From: Acidobacteriaceae bacterium
GTDB lineage: Bacteria > Acidobacteriota > Terriglobia > Terriglobales > Acidobacteriaceae
Length of the DNA stretch: 32,339 nucleotides
Assembly (NCBI GenBank): GCA_013361705.1
Contig: JABFXN010000235.1
Coordinates: 1 to 32,339, forward strand
Direction of reading: 5' to 3'
In this document: positions 7,449-15,866 of the stretch, one piece after another
How the letters are laid out: every line of letters starts with the position of its first letter
How positions within the stretch are numbered: the stretch's first letter is position 1
Made by a program: the position numbers and the translations under genes
The notes under the pieces: model-generated
Seen by the model: only the letters and a program-made list of their open reading frames with translations
The model's database searches: none
Told to the model about the DNA's origin: nothing

Positions 7449-7616
7449 AGTTGAAAGTTAAAAGTTGAAAGTTGAAACGGTACTGCAAGGGCACAAGAAG
7501 GCCCGTCAACACACCGATGCGAGGCAACCCATCGCTAGTCGCAACTGGCAACTGGCAACTGGCAACTGGCAACTGGCAACTGGCAACTGGCAACTGGCAA
7601 CTGGCAACTGGCAACT
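7449..7616. repeat. Composite heptamer element, locus C, with an 11-unit array
   Basis: The left arm is AGTTGAA, AGTTAAA, AGTTGAA, AGTTGAA (7449-7476). The core, about 64 bp, ends GCGAGGCAACCCATCGC and a nearby TCGCAACTGGCA, almost identical to locus B. The right arm is GCAACTG repeated ten times plus a partial unit (7541-7616), perfectly uniform. Left units read GTT and right units read AAC, so the arms are opposite in sense and could pair. The array lies directly before a TACACT hexamer of the next gene. A pure 7-bp array of this length is prone to slippage. Confidence 0.85.
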
Positions 7617-7621
7617 CCAGC

Positions 7622-7627
7622 TACACT
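7622..7627 (+). promoter_or_regulatory. Candidate -10 hexamer for the DUF1569 gene
   Basis: TACACT (TANNNT form) ends 7 bases before the GTG start at 7635. It begins 5 bases after the heptamer array, so the -35 zone lies in the array. There is no Shine-Dalgarno sequence between, consistent with a leaderless transcript. This is a pattern-based call only. Confidence 0.35.
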
Positions 7628-7634
7628 GTTGGCC

Positions 7635-8093
7635 GTGCCCTCCACCATCGCCAACCCAGCCGACCTCCAGGTGCTGAAATCCCGTATCGCCTCTCTCACT
7701 CCGGACACACCTCCGCAGTGGGGCGATATGACTGCGGCACAGGCCGTCTGTCATATGACCGACTCTCTGCTCTATGGCCTCAACCGGCGCACGATCCATA
7801 CCCGCATCAAGCCGCCGCTCCCGGTCGGGCTCTACAAGTGGCTTGCCCTGAACTTTCCCACCAAATGGCCGAAAGGCGTCCCGACCACTCCCGAGATGAA
7901 ACAGGGGGTTGGCGGCACCCCACCGGCGGAATTACAGTGCGATCGCGTGACTCTGCTGCAGGCCCTCGACGCCTTCGCCGCCAACCGGGGGAACTGGCCG
8001 CCCCACCCCATCTTCGCTGGTATGACCACCCGGGAATGGCACCGCTGGGCCTGGCTCCATACCGACCATCACCTGCGTCAGTTTGGCCGCTAA
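7635..8093 (+). CDS. DUF1569 / DinB-like protein
   Basis: The 152-residue protein matches DUF1569, a branch of the DinB-like four-helix superfamily. Landmarks are PPQWGDMTAAQAVCHMTDSL near the N-terminus and HPIFAGMTTREWHRW followed by HTDHHLRQFG at the C-terminus. The histidines in CHMTD and HTDHH are in positions where DinB-like proteins bind a metal. The biochemical role is unknown; some relatives are thiol transferases. I chose GTG 7635; a TTG six bases earlier (7629) is in frame and is the other option, and neither has a Shine-Dalgarno site. Confidence 0.82.
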   Translation: MPSTIANPADLQVLKSRIASLTPDTPPQWGDMTAAQAVCHMTDSLLYGLNRRTIHTRIKPPLPVGLYKWLALNFPTKWPKGVPTTPEMKQGVGGTPPAELQCDRVTLLQALDAFAANRGNWPPHPIFAGMTTREWHRWAWLHTDHHLRQFGR

Positions 8094-8167
8094 ACGGACG
8101 ATCCTTGGTATCCTAGACAAATCACGCTTTCAGTCAAAGACGCGCAGTAATTATGCGCAAGGACAGT

Positions 8168-9292
8168 ATGGAACGACGTAAAGTAGGTATCCTTGGCGCC
8201 ACCGGCATGGTGGGCCAGCGCTTTATCCAACTTCTCGCCAACCACCCATGGTTCGAGATTACGTGGCTCGCGGCATCGGACCGCTCCGCCGGTAAACCGT
8301 ACGGTGAGGCCACCAACTGGAAGCTCGACACGCCGCTGCCGGCGCAGATCGCCAAAATGATCGTGCAGCCCAATACGGTTCCCACGGCGGAGCAGCTCGC
8401 GTCCGGCGAAGTGCCGCGCATTATCTTTTCGTCCGTCGATTCGCCGATCGCCAAGGAACTGGAGCCCGCCTACGCCAATGCAGGGTGCGCCGTGATCTCC
8501 AACTCGTCGGCCTTCCGCATGACTCCGGACGTTCCTCTGGTTGTACCCGAGGTCAACTCCGATCACTTCGGACTGCTTGAGACCCAGGTCTCTCGCAAGC
8601 AGAACGGCGGCTTCCTGGTCACCAATCCCAACTGCTGCGCCATTGGCCTGGTGCTCGCACTGGCTCCGCTGGAACAGAAGTTCGGTATCGAGAGCCTTTT
8701 TGTCACAACCATGCAGGCTGTTTCCGGCGCCGGCTACCCCGGCGTTCCGTCGCTCGACATCCTCGGCAATGTCGTTCCCTTTATCAAGAACGAAGAGGAG
8801 AAGCTGGAGGAAGAGGTCGGTAAGCTGCTCGGCGCCTTCAACGCAGATGAGACTGCCGGCACCGGCTTCATCGACCTGCTTGATGCAAAAGTCTCCGCGC
8901 ACTGCAACCGGGTTCCCGTCATCGACGGCCATACCGAGTGCGTCAGCATCAAGCTGAAAACCCCGGCCACCTACGAACAGATGGTCGCTGCGTGGCGCGA
9001 GTTCCAGCCCCTGCGTGCGCATCACCTGCCCTCGGCCCCGCTGCATCCGGTCGAGTACGACGAAGCGGAAAACCGTCCCCAGCCCCGCCTGGACATCGCT
9101 CGCGGTAACGGCATGGCCACCACCGTCGGTCGTCTGCGCCCATGCTCGCTGCTGGATTGGAAGTTTGTCCTGCTCTCGCACAACACGGTTCGTGGAGCTG
9201 CAGGCGCGGCTATTCTGAACGCCGAGATCCTCGCGGTGATGGGTAAGTTCAAGTTCGCCGGCGCGCGACAGGAAGCGCTGGTGAACGCATGA
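8168..9292 (+). CDS. asd: Aspartate-semialdehyde dehydrogenase (archaeal/fungal-like type)
   Basis: The 374-residue enzyme reduces aspartyl phosphate to aspartate semialdehyde with NADPH, the branch step for lysine, diaminopimelate, threonine and methionine. The Rossmann motif [13 protein letters not shown] is at residues 8-20, the catalytic Cys in TNPNCCAIG (C156) and the catalytic His in [10 protein letters not shown] (H255). The [16 protein letters not shown] segment marks the group related to archaeal and fungal enzymes. ATG 8168 has AAGGA four bases upstream. An in-frame ATG at 8153 would add five residues, but lies in a small dyad (GCGCA...TGCGC, 8142-8158). The 3' end overlaps lysC by 4 bp. 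Confidence 0.95.
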   Translation: MERRKVGILGATGMVGQRFIQLLANHPWFEITWLAASDRSAGKPYGEATNWKLDTPLPAQIAKMIVQPNTVPTAEQLASGEVPRIIFSSVDSPIAKELEPAYANAGCAVISNSSAFRMTPDVPLVVPEVNSDHFGLLETQVSRKQNGGFLVTNPNCCAIGLVLALAPLEQKFGIESLFVTTMQAVSGAGYPGVPSLDILGNVVPFIKNEEEKLEEEVGKLLGAFNADETAGTGFIDLLDAKVSAHCNRVPVIDGHTECVSIKLKTPATYEQMVAAWREFQPLRAHHLPSAPLHPVEYDEAENRPQPRLDIARGNGMATTVGRLRPCSLLDWKFVLLSHNTVRGAAGAAILNAEILAVMGKFKFAGARQEALVNA

Positions 9293-10737
9293 GCACACCC
9301 CGAAATCACATCGTCGTCATGAAGTTCGGTGGAACCTCTGTCGAAGACGCCAAGGCAATTGACCGTACCGCCGCGATCGTCCGCACCCGTACCGAGAAGG
9401 GCCTCTCTCCGGTCGTTGTCGTCTCTGCCATGGCCAAGGTCACGGACCAGCTTCTGGCTGCCGCTGCTGCCGCCGGTAAAGGCGACAAGATGGGCGCGCT
9501 CGCGATCTCTGCGCGTTTGCGCAATCGCCACGTCGACACCGCCGCTGAGCTGCTGGACAACGAACACTTCACCGCCATACAGCCTGTCCTCGGGCATGAG
9601 TTCGATTCGCTCGACGATCTGCTCCGCGGCATTGCAGCTGTTGGAGAGCTCACGCCACGTACGACAGACAATGTCGTCAGCTACGGTGAGCGTCTCTCAT
9701 CGCGGATGGTTGCCGCGGCCTTCGATCAGCGCGGCCTGAACGGCATTCATCATGATGCGCGCGAGTCCATCATCACGGATTCAGCCTTCGGCAAAGCCAA
9801 GCCCCTCACCGACAAAATCGAAGAGAAGCTGGTCGCGAATGTTCTGCCGTTGATCGACGCCGGCAAAACCCCCGTCATGGGCGGCTTCATCGCTTCCAAC
9901 GAGCAGGGTATTACGACCACGCTGGGCCGCGGCGGCTCGGACTACACCGGTGCTCTGATTGGTGGCGGTCTGCATGCTGGCGCTATCGAGATCTGGACCG
10001 ATGTCAACGGCATCATGACAACGGATCCTCGCATCACCTCCGATGCGCTTCGTGTGAAGACCATCAGCTTCGAAGAGGCGGCTGAGCTTGCCTACTTCGG
10101 CGCGAAGGTGCTTCATCCGGCGACCATCCTGCCGGCCGTGCAGAAGAACATTCCCGTCTGGGTGCTCAACTCGCGCAATGCGGCGAACGAAGGCACTAAG
10201 ATCATCGCAGCCGCTCCACCCTGCAAGTCGCCCTTCAAGTGCATTGCAGCGAAGCGGAAGCTGACCATCATCGACATCGTCAGCTCCGGCATGCTGATGT
10301 CGCATGGTTATATGAAGGCCGTCTTTGACATCTTCGACCGGCACAAGGTCGTGGTCGATATGGTCTCCACATCCGAGGTCTCGATCTCGCTGACCGTCGA
10401 TTCAAACATCGGTCTCGATGCAGTGATCGAAGATCTCAGCGCCATCGCCGACGTCAAACTGGATCCCAATAAGGCTCTTATCTGCCTGGTAGGTGAAGAT
10501 ATCCGCGGTCACGCGGGCATCTCCGGTCAGGTCTTTACGGCTGTAAGCCACGTCAATGTGCGCATGATCAGCCAGGGAGCCAGCGAAATCAATATGAGCT
10601 TTATGATCGAGGAGTCGGACGTGGAAGAGGCGGTGCGCTCTCTGCATAAGAAGTTTTTCGCCAACCCTGATCCTGGCGTCTTCGATGTGGAAGCTCGCAC
10701 TGCAGCACAGACCGAACCTGCAACCGCAAAAGCCTGA
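9289..10737 (+). CDS. lysC: Aspartate kinase
   Basis: The 482-residue enzyme phosphorylates aspartate at the head of the diaminopimelate pathway. The kinase signature MKFGGTSVED is at residues 11-20, with GRGGSDYTGALIGGGL and YFGAKVLHPATILPA later in the catalytic domain. The C-terminal part from about residue 325 carries two ACT-like units (LTIIDIVSSGMLMSHGYMK and ALICLVGEDI), so feedback control by lysine or another end product is expected. It is monofunctional, with no homoserine dehydrogenase attached. Its ATG overlaps the asd stop (ATGA) and dapB follows 14 bases later, making an asd-lysC-dapB operon. Confidence 0.95.
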   Translation: MSTPRNHIVVMKFGGTSVEDAKAIDRTAAIVRTRTEKGLSPVVVVSAMAKVTDQLLAAAAAAGKGDKMGALAISARLRNRHVDTAAELLDNEHFTAIQPVLGHEFDSLDDLLRGIAAVGELTPRTTDNVVSYGERLSSRMVAAAFDQRGLNGIHHDARESIITDSAFGKAKPLTDKIEEKLVANVLPLIDAGKTPVMGGFIASNEQGITTTLGRGGSDYTGALIGGGLHAGAIEIWTDVNGIMTTDPRITSDALRVKTISFEEAAELAYFGAKVLHPATILPAVQKNIPVWVLNSRNAANEGTKIIAAAPPCKSPFKCIAAKRKLTIIDIVSSGMLMSHGYMKAVFDIFDRHKVVVDMVSTSEVSISLTVDSNIGLDAVIEDLSAIADVKLDPNKALICLVGEDIRGHAGISGQVFTAVSHVNVRMISQGASEINMSFMIEESDVEEAVRSLHKKFFANPDPGVFDVEARTAAQTEPATAKA

Positions 10738-10751
10738 TCAGAGAGATTTTG

Positions 10752-11426
10752 ATGCGTATCCTCGTCCTCGGACACGGTAAGACTGGCAAGCTTGTCGCCG
10801 ACGTCGCGCATGAGCGCGGCCATGGCGTGCACGTTCTCGACGCGAAAGAGAACCCTAACGCCGCAGCGCTGACGCCTCCCTTCGTCACCGGCTTCGATGT
10901 GGTGATCGATTTCACCACACCCGAAGCCGTCATTCCCAACCTGCGCGCTTGTCTCGCGACCGGCGCCCGCGTTGTGGTGGGCACCACCGGTTGGTACGAG
11001 AAGCTCGCCGACATGCGCAGCCTGGCCGAACGAAAAGAGGCCGGTCTGCTTTATGGCACGAACTACTCCATCGGAACCCAGGTGATGTTCCAGGCTGCCG
11101 CGGTTCTAGCCAAGGGACTCGCAAAGGCCGGCTACACATTCATGATCGACGAGACCCATCACGTTACCAAGCTCGATGCGCCCAGCGGCACAGCCATCAG
11201 CCTGGAACAAGCACTCGGCGGTGTGAAAGCTCCCATTACCAGTCACCGCGAGGGCGATGCTGTCGGAATTCATACGCTGACGGCCTCGTCCAAGGGAGAC
11301 AAGATCGTCTTGACCCATGAGGCATTCAGCCGCCGCGCTTTTGCCGAAGGTGCTGTCCGCGCTGCTGAATGGCTGTCGACGCGTAAAGGCTGCTATGACT
11401 TCAAGGACATCTTCTCGGAACTCTAA
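10752..11426 (+). CDS. dapB: 4-hydroxy-tetrahydrodipicolinate reductase
   Basis: The 224-residue enzyme reduces hydroxy-tetrahydrodipicolinate with NAD(P)H. The nucleotide site reads VLGHGKTGK (residues 5-13) in place of the common GxxGRMG form. VVIDFTTPEA and VVVGTTGW follow. The catalytic segment ETHHVTKLDAPSGTA places H136, H137 and K140 as in known DapB proteins. It is shorter than the E. coli enzyme (about 270), as in several related phyla. ATG 10752 was chosen over TTG 10749; GAGAG lies upstream. A strong bidirectional terminator follows. Confidence 0.94.
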   Translation: MRILVLGHGKTGKLVADVAHERGHGVHVLDAKENPNAAALTPPFVTGFDVVIDFTTPEAVIPNLRACLATGARVVVGTTGWYEKLADMRSLAERKEAGLLYGTNYSIGTQVMFQAAAVLAKGLAKAGYTFMIDETHHVTKLDAPSGTAISLEQALGGVKAPITSHREGDAVGIHTLTASSKGDKIVLTHEAFSRRAFAEGAVRAAEWLSTRKGCYDFKDIFSEL

Positions 11427-11433
11427 GCAGAAC

Positions 11434-11475
11434 AAACCAAAACCGCGGTTCTGATCAGAACCGCGGTTTTGGTTT
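11434..11475. terminator. Bidirectional terminator, perfect 42-bp palindrome
   Basis: The segment reads AAACCAAAACCGCGGTTCTG to its centre (TGATCA) and then the exact inverse, ending in TTTTGGTTT followed by TT. It starts 7 bases after the dapB stop, between convergent dapB and the TonB-receptor gene. A-rich and T-rich ends on either side suit intrinsic termination in both directions. Confidence 0.85.
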
Positions 11476-11507
11476 TAACCAGTAAGGCGATTCGGGTGGG
11501 CAGAGAA

Positions 11508-11552
11508 GCAGATTTCTCCGTTCCCTTCGGTCACTGCGAAATGACAAAGAAA
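11508..11552. repeat. Possible dispersed intergenic repeat fragment
   Basis: This piece of the dapB-receptor gap reads AAGCAGATTTCTCC, then TTCGGTCACTGCGAAATGACA. It resembles in form the segment at 23680-23719 (GGTCCTTCGCT ... GCTCAGGATGACAA). Sequences of the type GCAGATTTCTCC...TGACAA are, from memory, common between genes in Acidobacteria. No gene is seen here. Confidence 0.3.
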
Positions 11553-11580
11553 AAGGATTCGAGCGAAGTTCGAACCCTTA

Positions 11581-11612
11581 TTCAATTCTTCAACTTTTCA
11601 ATCCTTCCATTA
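11581..11612. repeat. Degenerate octamer repeat at the 3' end of the receptor gene
   Basis: Four 8-bp units are in phase: TTCAATTC, TTCAACTT, TTCAATCC, TTCCATTA. The last overlaps the stop codon (TTA on this strand) of the receptor gene. It resembles the octamers at 643-682. Confidence 0.45.
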
Positions 11613-13418
11613 CTTCGCCTTGCCCCACAACACCACGACTCCGGCGATATACGCCCGCCCAGGCATTGGTACACCAATCAGCTCCTGGTATTGCGAGTCG
11701 CTTCCGTTCGTCATGCGGAAGTAAGGCTGAACCTGCCTTCCCTCCCATGCCGCCGCTGCATCCCAGACTGGGTACACATCCCGCGCAAGCCGATGCACGG
11801 CACGCACTCTTGGCCGCAGGAGAACACCGTTTTTCCAGCGTCCGATCCACTCCACACCCGCATTCTGTGTGGGGAAGTTGAAGACATAAACGGACTGCAG
11901 TCCCTGCAACGCCTCACGGGCGCCTGAGATCTGAGTGAAGGCGACACGCACCGTTTGTCCGCTTATGGGTCGCCAGTCAATCGCTGCTTCCGCTCCGGTC
12001 AGCCGTACACCGGTCAGGTTCGCTGCACGCCACTTCTCGGAGGTGCTGGCTCGAACATAGTCAATCGCATTGGTCTGCCGCGAATGGAAACCTGTCACCG
12101 AAGCGGAGAATCTGTGCCCCTGGTACCAGTCCAGTCCTCCATCGAAGCTCCAGGCCGACTCCGGCTGCAGTGCCGCATTTCCCACTGTTGTCGGATCGTT
12201 GTAGTACAGGTCCGTATACGTCGGTAGCCGGTATCCGCGGCCGATGGATGCTCTCGCCTTCAGGCTCTGGCCCATCCAGAAGCTACCGGCGACTGATGGC
12301 ACCAGCACGGCGTTGCCGCCGCTGAAGACCTCTTCACGCAATCCGACGGAGAGGGTTCCCTTCCCTCGTCCACGAACTTCCAGATCTACATACCCTGCAC
12401 CGCGATTCCGTCCATGACGCCCAAGGTTGGTGCTGTCGATCTGGTCAGCATTTGTCTCCAACCCGTAGAAGACCTTCGCAGGCTTCCACGGCAAGGCATC
12501 CTGACGACGGACCACACCCTGCCAGCTCGTATCGATGTGCTGGTTCTTGTAGCCCAGCGGATTGCTCCGGGTCAGGAGAAAGATATCCGTATGCCGCCGG
12601 AAGGCCACCGCCGCCTGCGTCTTTGAATCGATCTGCTGGCTCAGACCGGCAAACCATCCCTTCGTCCGCTCCCACGAGGTGTAGTTTCCGTAGAACGCGT
12701 TGGCGCCGAAGGCGCGATCGCTGCCTGCCAGCAGTACATCGGACTCACCCAGCACCGAGTGAAACCGTGTCTCGGAACTCGCCTCTTCAGAGCGATAGTC
12801 CCGGTCCGGCATGAACCCGGATGAGAAATCCCGGCCAGCCGCAAAAACCTGGCTCAGCTTTCCTTTTCCCCACGAGGCTAGCGCCGACTGTTCCTGGCCT
12901 CCGAAGCTCCCTCCGCCTGCCTGCAGCCGCAACCGCAGTCCATCCTGCGCCGGGGCGGTGACAAAGTTCACGACGCCGCTCACAGCATCGGAGCCATAGA
13001 GCGTCGATCCTGCACCGTGCAGTACATGTGCTGTTGCGAGGGCTGCCATGGGCACTGGAAGGTCCAGGTTGAAATGCGAGGTTTCGGCATCATTGATACG
13101 CAGACCGTTCAACAGCACCAGCGTCTGCTCGTAGGAGCTCCCACGGATCGATAGATCCGCCTGCACTCCAGCACCTCCGCGCTGTTGGATGTCCACCGCG
13201 GGATCGCTGCGCAGCACATCGTTGTTGTCGCTCAGCGCCAGGCGGCGATCTTCGATCCCCAGCACCCGGGTCGACCTCGCCGAGTTCTCCTCTGCCAGGG
13301 CATCCGGAGCACCCACCACAACAACCGTCGTTCTTACTTCGGGCGTATCTTGTGACTTCTGCGCCCACGTCCACCCACTCACGCCGATCAGGCACGCAAG
13401 CAATACCAGAGTTTTCAT
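11610..13418 (-). CDS. TonB-dependent outer-membrane receptor (BtuB-like)
   Basis: The 602-residue protein has a signal peptide (MKTLVLLACLIGVSGWTWAQ) and a plug domain with DNNDVLRSDPAVDIQQRGG, the Secretin-like core LSIRGSSYEQTLVLLNGLRI and VLHGAGSTLYGSDAVSGVVN. A beta-barrel follows. It probably imports a ligand across the outer membrane using TonB energy. Length and plug sequence recall the BtuB/cobalamin group, but the substrate is not shown. VVVVGAP after the signal peptide is the nearest thing to a TonB box. The last residues are LWGKAK and not an aromatic end, which is slightly unusual. Only 79 bases separate it from the divergent aminopeptidase gene, too few for a cobalamin riboswitch. 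Confidence 0.88.
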   Translation of the reverse strand: MKTLVLLACLIGVSGWTWAQKSQDTPEVRTTVVVVGAPDALAEENSARSTRVLGIEDRRLALSDNNDVLRSDPAVDIQQRGGAGVQADLSIRGSSYEQTLVLLNGLRINDAETSHFNLDLPVPMAALATAHVLHGAGSTLYGSDAVSGVVNFVTAPAQDGLRLRLQAGGGSFGGQEQSALASWGKGKLSQVFAAGRDFSSGFMPDRDYRSEEASSETRFHSVLGESDVLLAGSDRAFGANAFYGNYTSWERTKGWFAGLSQQIDSKTQAAVAFRRHTDIFLLTRSNPLGYKNQHIDTSWQGVVRRQDALPWKPAKVFYGLETNADQIDSTNLGRHGRNRGAGYVDLEVRGRGKGTLSVGLREEVFSGGNAVLVPSVAGSFWMGQSLKARASIGRGYRLPTYTDLYYNDPTTVGNAALQPESAWSFDGGLDWYQGHRFSASVTGFHSRQTNAIDYVRASTSEKWRAANLTGVRLTGAEAAIDWRPISGQTVRVAFTQISGAREALQGLQSVYVFNFPTQNAGVEWIGRWKNGVLLRPRVRAVHRLARDVYPVWDAAAAWEGRQVQPYFRMTNGSDSQYQELIGVPMPGRAYIAGVVVLWGKAK

Positions 13419-13497
13419 GCACTTCTAGAATCTCATCTTTTGAATCGCATCTTCCGGACTTGCGGAGTAGCAGATCGGCTCCTACCCTAGGAACACT

Positions 13498-14766
13498 ATG
13501 TCTTCTGCAACCGTTCTTGCTCCCGTTGCCGCCAAAACCTTCGAAGAAAAGCTCGACGCCCTTGCACTGGTCACTGTCCGTGTCGGCCTTAACCTTCGCG
13601 CCGGACAGGAACTGGTCATCACCGCTCCGATGGAAGCGCTTCCCTTTGTTCGGCGCATTACGGAACACGCGTACAAAGCCGGCGCCACGCTGGTGACCAC
13701 TCTCTTCAATGACGATGAACTCACCCTGGCGCGTTACCAGTACGCTCCCGACGAGAGTTTCGATAAAACAGCGGTCTGGCTCTCAGAAGGGATTGCCAAT
13801 GCCTATCGTTCAGGCGCAGCACGTCTTGGCATTACGGGCGCCAATCCCTCTCTGCTTGCCGGACAGGAACCAGGCAAGGTCTCCCGCGCGAATGTCGCCG
13901 CCAGCAAAGCCGCCAAGCCGGCGATGGAGATCATCACTCGTCACGAGATCAACTGGACCATCGTCGCCTGCGCAACCCCTGCCTGGGCAAAGCTCGTCTT
14001 CCCTGACCTTGCCGAGGGAGAAGCCGTAGCGAAGCTATGGGATGCGATCTTCGCGGCCTCGCGTAGCGATCAGCCTGATCCAGTCGCAGCCTGGGAGGCA
14101 CACGGTAGCCGTCTGAAGGAACGTGTGGATTTCCTGAACGACAAGCGCTACTACGCGCTTCGCTTCCACTCGAACGACGGCCTCACCGACGTGACGGTGG
14201 GTCTGGCAGATAACCATCTGTGGGCGGGAGGCGGGACAACCGCCGGCAACGGCGTCTACTGCCAGCCCAATATCCCGACGGAAGAGTGCTTCACGACTCC
14301 GCATAAAGATCGCGTGAACGGCCGCGTGCGTGCCTCCAAGCCGCTCTCCCACCAGGGAACACTGATCGAGAACATCTCGGTTCACGTTGAAAATGGCCGC
14401 ATCGTCGATGCCTCCGCGTCTGCAGGAGAAGAAGCGCTGAAGAAGCTGATCTCCACCGATGAGGGCGCAGCCCGGCTTGGTGAAGTAGCGCTAGTTCCGC
14501 ATCACTCCCCCATTGCGGAAAGCGGCCTGCTGTTCTGGAACACTCTCTTCGACGAGAATGCGGCCAGCCACATTGCACTGGGACAGGCTTACTCCACCTG
14601 CATCATTGGCGGAGAGAAGATGAGCGAAGAAGAGCTGACAAAACTCGGCGCCAACAGCTCACTCATCCACGTGGACTGGATGATCGGCAACGCCAACATG
14701 AACGTAGATGGCGTATATGCCGACGGTTCCAGTGAGCCACTGATGCGCAACGGAAACTGGGCATAG
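13498..14766 (+). CDS. M29 family aminopeptidase
   Basis: The 422-residue protein matches the M29 metallo-aminopeptidases (AmpS, aminopeptidase T). The N-terminal domain has LRAGQELVITAP. The metal site region contains NIPTEECFTTPHKDRVNG (two glutamates), ALVPHHSPIAES, the ALGQAYSTC segment and LIHVDWMIGNANMNVDG with the His-x-Asp ligands. These bind two metal ions and release N-terminal residues from peptides in the cytosol. ATG 13498 has AGGAA four bases upstream. It stands alone between a divergent receptor gene and dapA. Confidence 0.93.
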   Translation: MSSATVLAPVAAKTFEEKLDALALVTVRVGLNLRAGQELVITAPMEALPFVRRITEHAYKAGATLVTTLFNDDELTLARYQYAPDESFDKTAVWLSEGIANAYRSGAARLGITGANPSLLAGQEPGKVSRANVAASKAAKPAMEIITRHEINWTIVACATPAWAKLVFPDLAEGEAVAKLWDAIFAASRSDQPDPVAAWEAHGSRLKERVDFLNDKRYYALRFHSNDGLTDVTVGLADNHLWAGGGTTAGNGVYCQPNIPTEECFTTPHKDRVNGRVRASKPLSHQGTLIENISVHVENGRIVDASASAGEEALKKLISTDEGAARLGEVALVPHHSPIAESGLLFWNTLFDENAASHIALGQAYSTCIIGGEKMSEEELTKLGANSSLIHVDWMIGNANMNVDGVYADGSSEPLMRNGNWA

Positions 14767-14779
14767 GATCACAGTTCAC

Positions 14780-14813
14780 GCGGTGCCCATGCCCTTTGGG
14801 GCCTGGGCACCGC
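14780..14813 (+). terminator. Stem-loop after the aminopeptidase gene
   Basis: GCGGTGCCCA pairs perfectly with TGGGCACCGC (10 bp) around a 14-base loop that itself can pair (GCCC/GGGC). It starts 14 bases after the stop. No T-run follows, so it may be a factor-dependent end or a 3' stabilising hairpin. Confidence 0.5.
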
Positions 14814-14890
14814 CCTCGTGTGACACACCGCTCAGCGATCGGCGTCAACTAAAATCCCGCGAGCCTTCGCAGCGCGCGCCGCCGTCGTTC

Positions 14891-14920
14891 CTGACAAGCA
14901 CCCGCCCGCAACGGTAAACT
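14891..14920 (+). promoter_or_regulatory. Candidate dapA promoter
   Basis: CTGACA (14891-14896) and TAAACT (14915-14920) are separated by 18 bases, and dapA starts 11 bases after the -10 box. This is the best sigma-70-like pair I see in the window. No Shine-Dalgarno site precedes the ATG, so the leader may be very short. Confidence 0.5.
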
Positions 14921-14930
14921 AGCATTTGTT

Positions 14931-15851
14931 ATGGACCTACAAGGCTGCGGGACAGCGCTGATTACGCCCTTCCGACCGGACAACACACTCGACGAACCTG
15001 CGATTAGCTCTCTGGTTCACTGGCAGATCGACTCCGGCATCAGCTTCCTGGTCGCCGCAGGCTCTACTGGAGAAGCTTCCACGCTCACCGAGTACGAGAC
15101 CGTCCGCTTGGTCGAGACGGTGGTTGGCTCAGCGGCAGGGCGGGTATCCGTGCTGGCGGGATGCACCCACAACAATACGGCTGAAGCTGTTGCGCGGGTT
15201 GAAAAACTTTCCCTCATTCCCGGCCTCTCCGGCATTCTGACGGCGAATCCCTACTACAACAAGCCTTCTCAGGAAGGTCAGTACCTTCACTTCAAGGCAA
15301 TTGCCGACGCGTCAGCCCTGCCCGTGATGCTCTATAACATTCCGGGCCGCACGGCGGCGAACCTTGAGCCGGCTACAGTACTTCGCCTGGCCGAGCACCG
15401 CAACATCGTCGGTATCAAGGAAAGCTCCGGCAATATCGCGCAGATCTCCGAGATTATTGCCACGGCCCCACGCAACTTCCGTGTCTTTGCCGGTGACGAT
15501 GGCATTGCCCTGCCAGCGATTGCTCAGGGTGCATCGGGACTTATCTCTGTCGGTTCCAACGTCATTCCGCACCATATGGCGCAGATGATCGATGCCGCAC
15601 TGAACAACGACTGGTCGACAGCTCGCCGCATTCAGAGGCACTACAGTAAATTCCTCAACGCGCTTTACTGGGAGCCGAATCCCTCACCGACAAAAGCGAT
15701 CCTGACCCTGATGGGCAAAATCCATGGTGGTCTTCGTTTGCCCATGACCGAGGTCTCACCGGTCACCCGCAGGAAACTCGATATTCTCATCGGCGAGCTG
15801 GGCCTACTGGTCGATGCTTTACCGACGGGAGAGGATCTGCGCGTTTTTTAA
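14931..15851 (+). CDS. dapA: 4-hydroxy-tetrahydrodipicolinate synthase
   Basis: The 306-residue enzyme condenses pyruvate with aspartate semialdehyde. It shows the Schiff-base lysine K163 in GIKESSGN, Y135 and R140 in YNIPGRT, and Y109 in ANPYYNKP. The pyruvate-binding loop reads AAGSTGEASTL, so the first Thr of the usual GTTGE is Ser (S45), a mild change. It lies between the M29 gene and a receiver-protein gene and has its own likely promoter. It works with asd, lysC, dapB and dapD of this window. Confidence 0.96.
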   Translation: MDLQGCGTALITPFRPDNTLDEPAISSLVHWQIDSGISFLVAAGSTGEASTLTEYETVRLVETVVGSAAGRVSVLAGCTHNNTAEAVARVEKLSLIPGLSGILTANPYYNKPSQEGQYLHFKAIADASALPVMLYNIPGRTAANLEPATVLRLAEHRNIVGIKESSGNIAQISEIIATAPRNFRVFAGDDGIALPAIAQGASGLISVGSNVIPHHMAQMIDAALNNDWSTARRIQRHYSKFLNALYWEPNPSPTKAILTLMGKIHGGLRLPMTEVSPVTRRKLDILIGELGLLVDALPTGEDLRVF

Positions 15852-15866
15852 CCTGTAATGAATGAC

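Noticed and set aside
7541-7616. CRISPR array
   Set aside because: Repeats are direct 7-bp units without spacers, and no cas gene is nearby.
7472-8116. Open frame coding tandem NWQLATG peptide units through the heptamer array
   Set aside because: It is the array read in one frame. Seven-base units stay open in several frames on both strands, and the downstream part is out of frame with the well-supported DUF1569 gene.
8090-9298. 402-codon open frame on the minus strand opposite asd
   Set aside because: It is complementary to a clear asd gene and has no recognisable domain; such long antisense frames are common at this GC content.
13419-13497. Cobalamin riboswitch for the BtuB-like receptor
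   Set aside because: Only 79 bases separate the receptor gene from the divergent aminopeptidase gene and no B12-box-like segment is visible.
14767-14930. Lysine riboswitch before dapA (and before asd-lysC)
   Set aside because: The available leaders are too short and lack the many helices of the lysine riboswitch; dapA appears to have a promoter 11 bases before its start.
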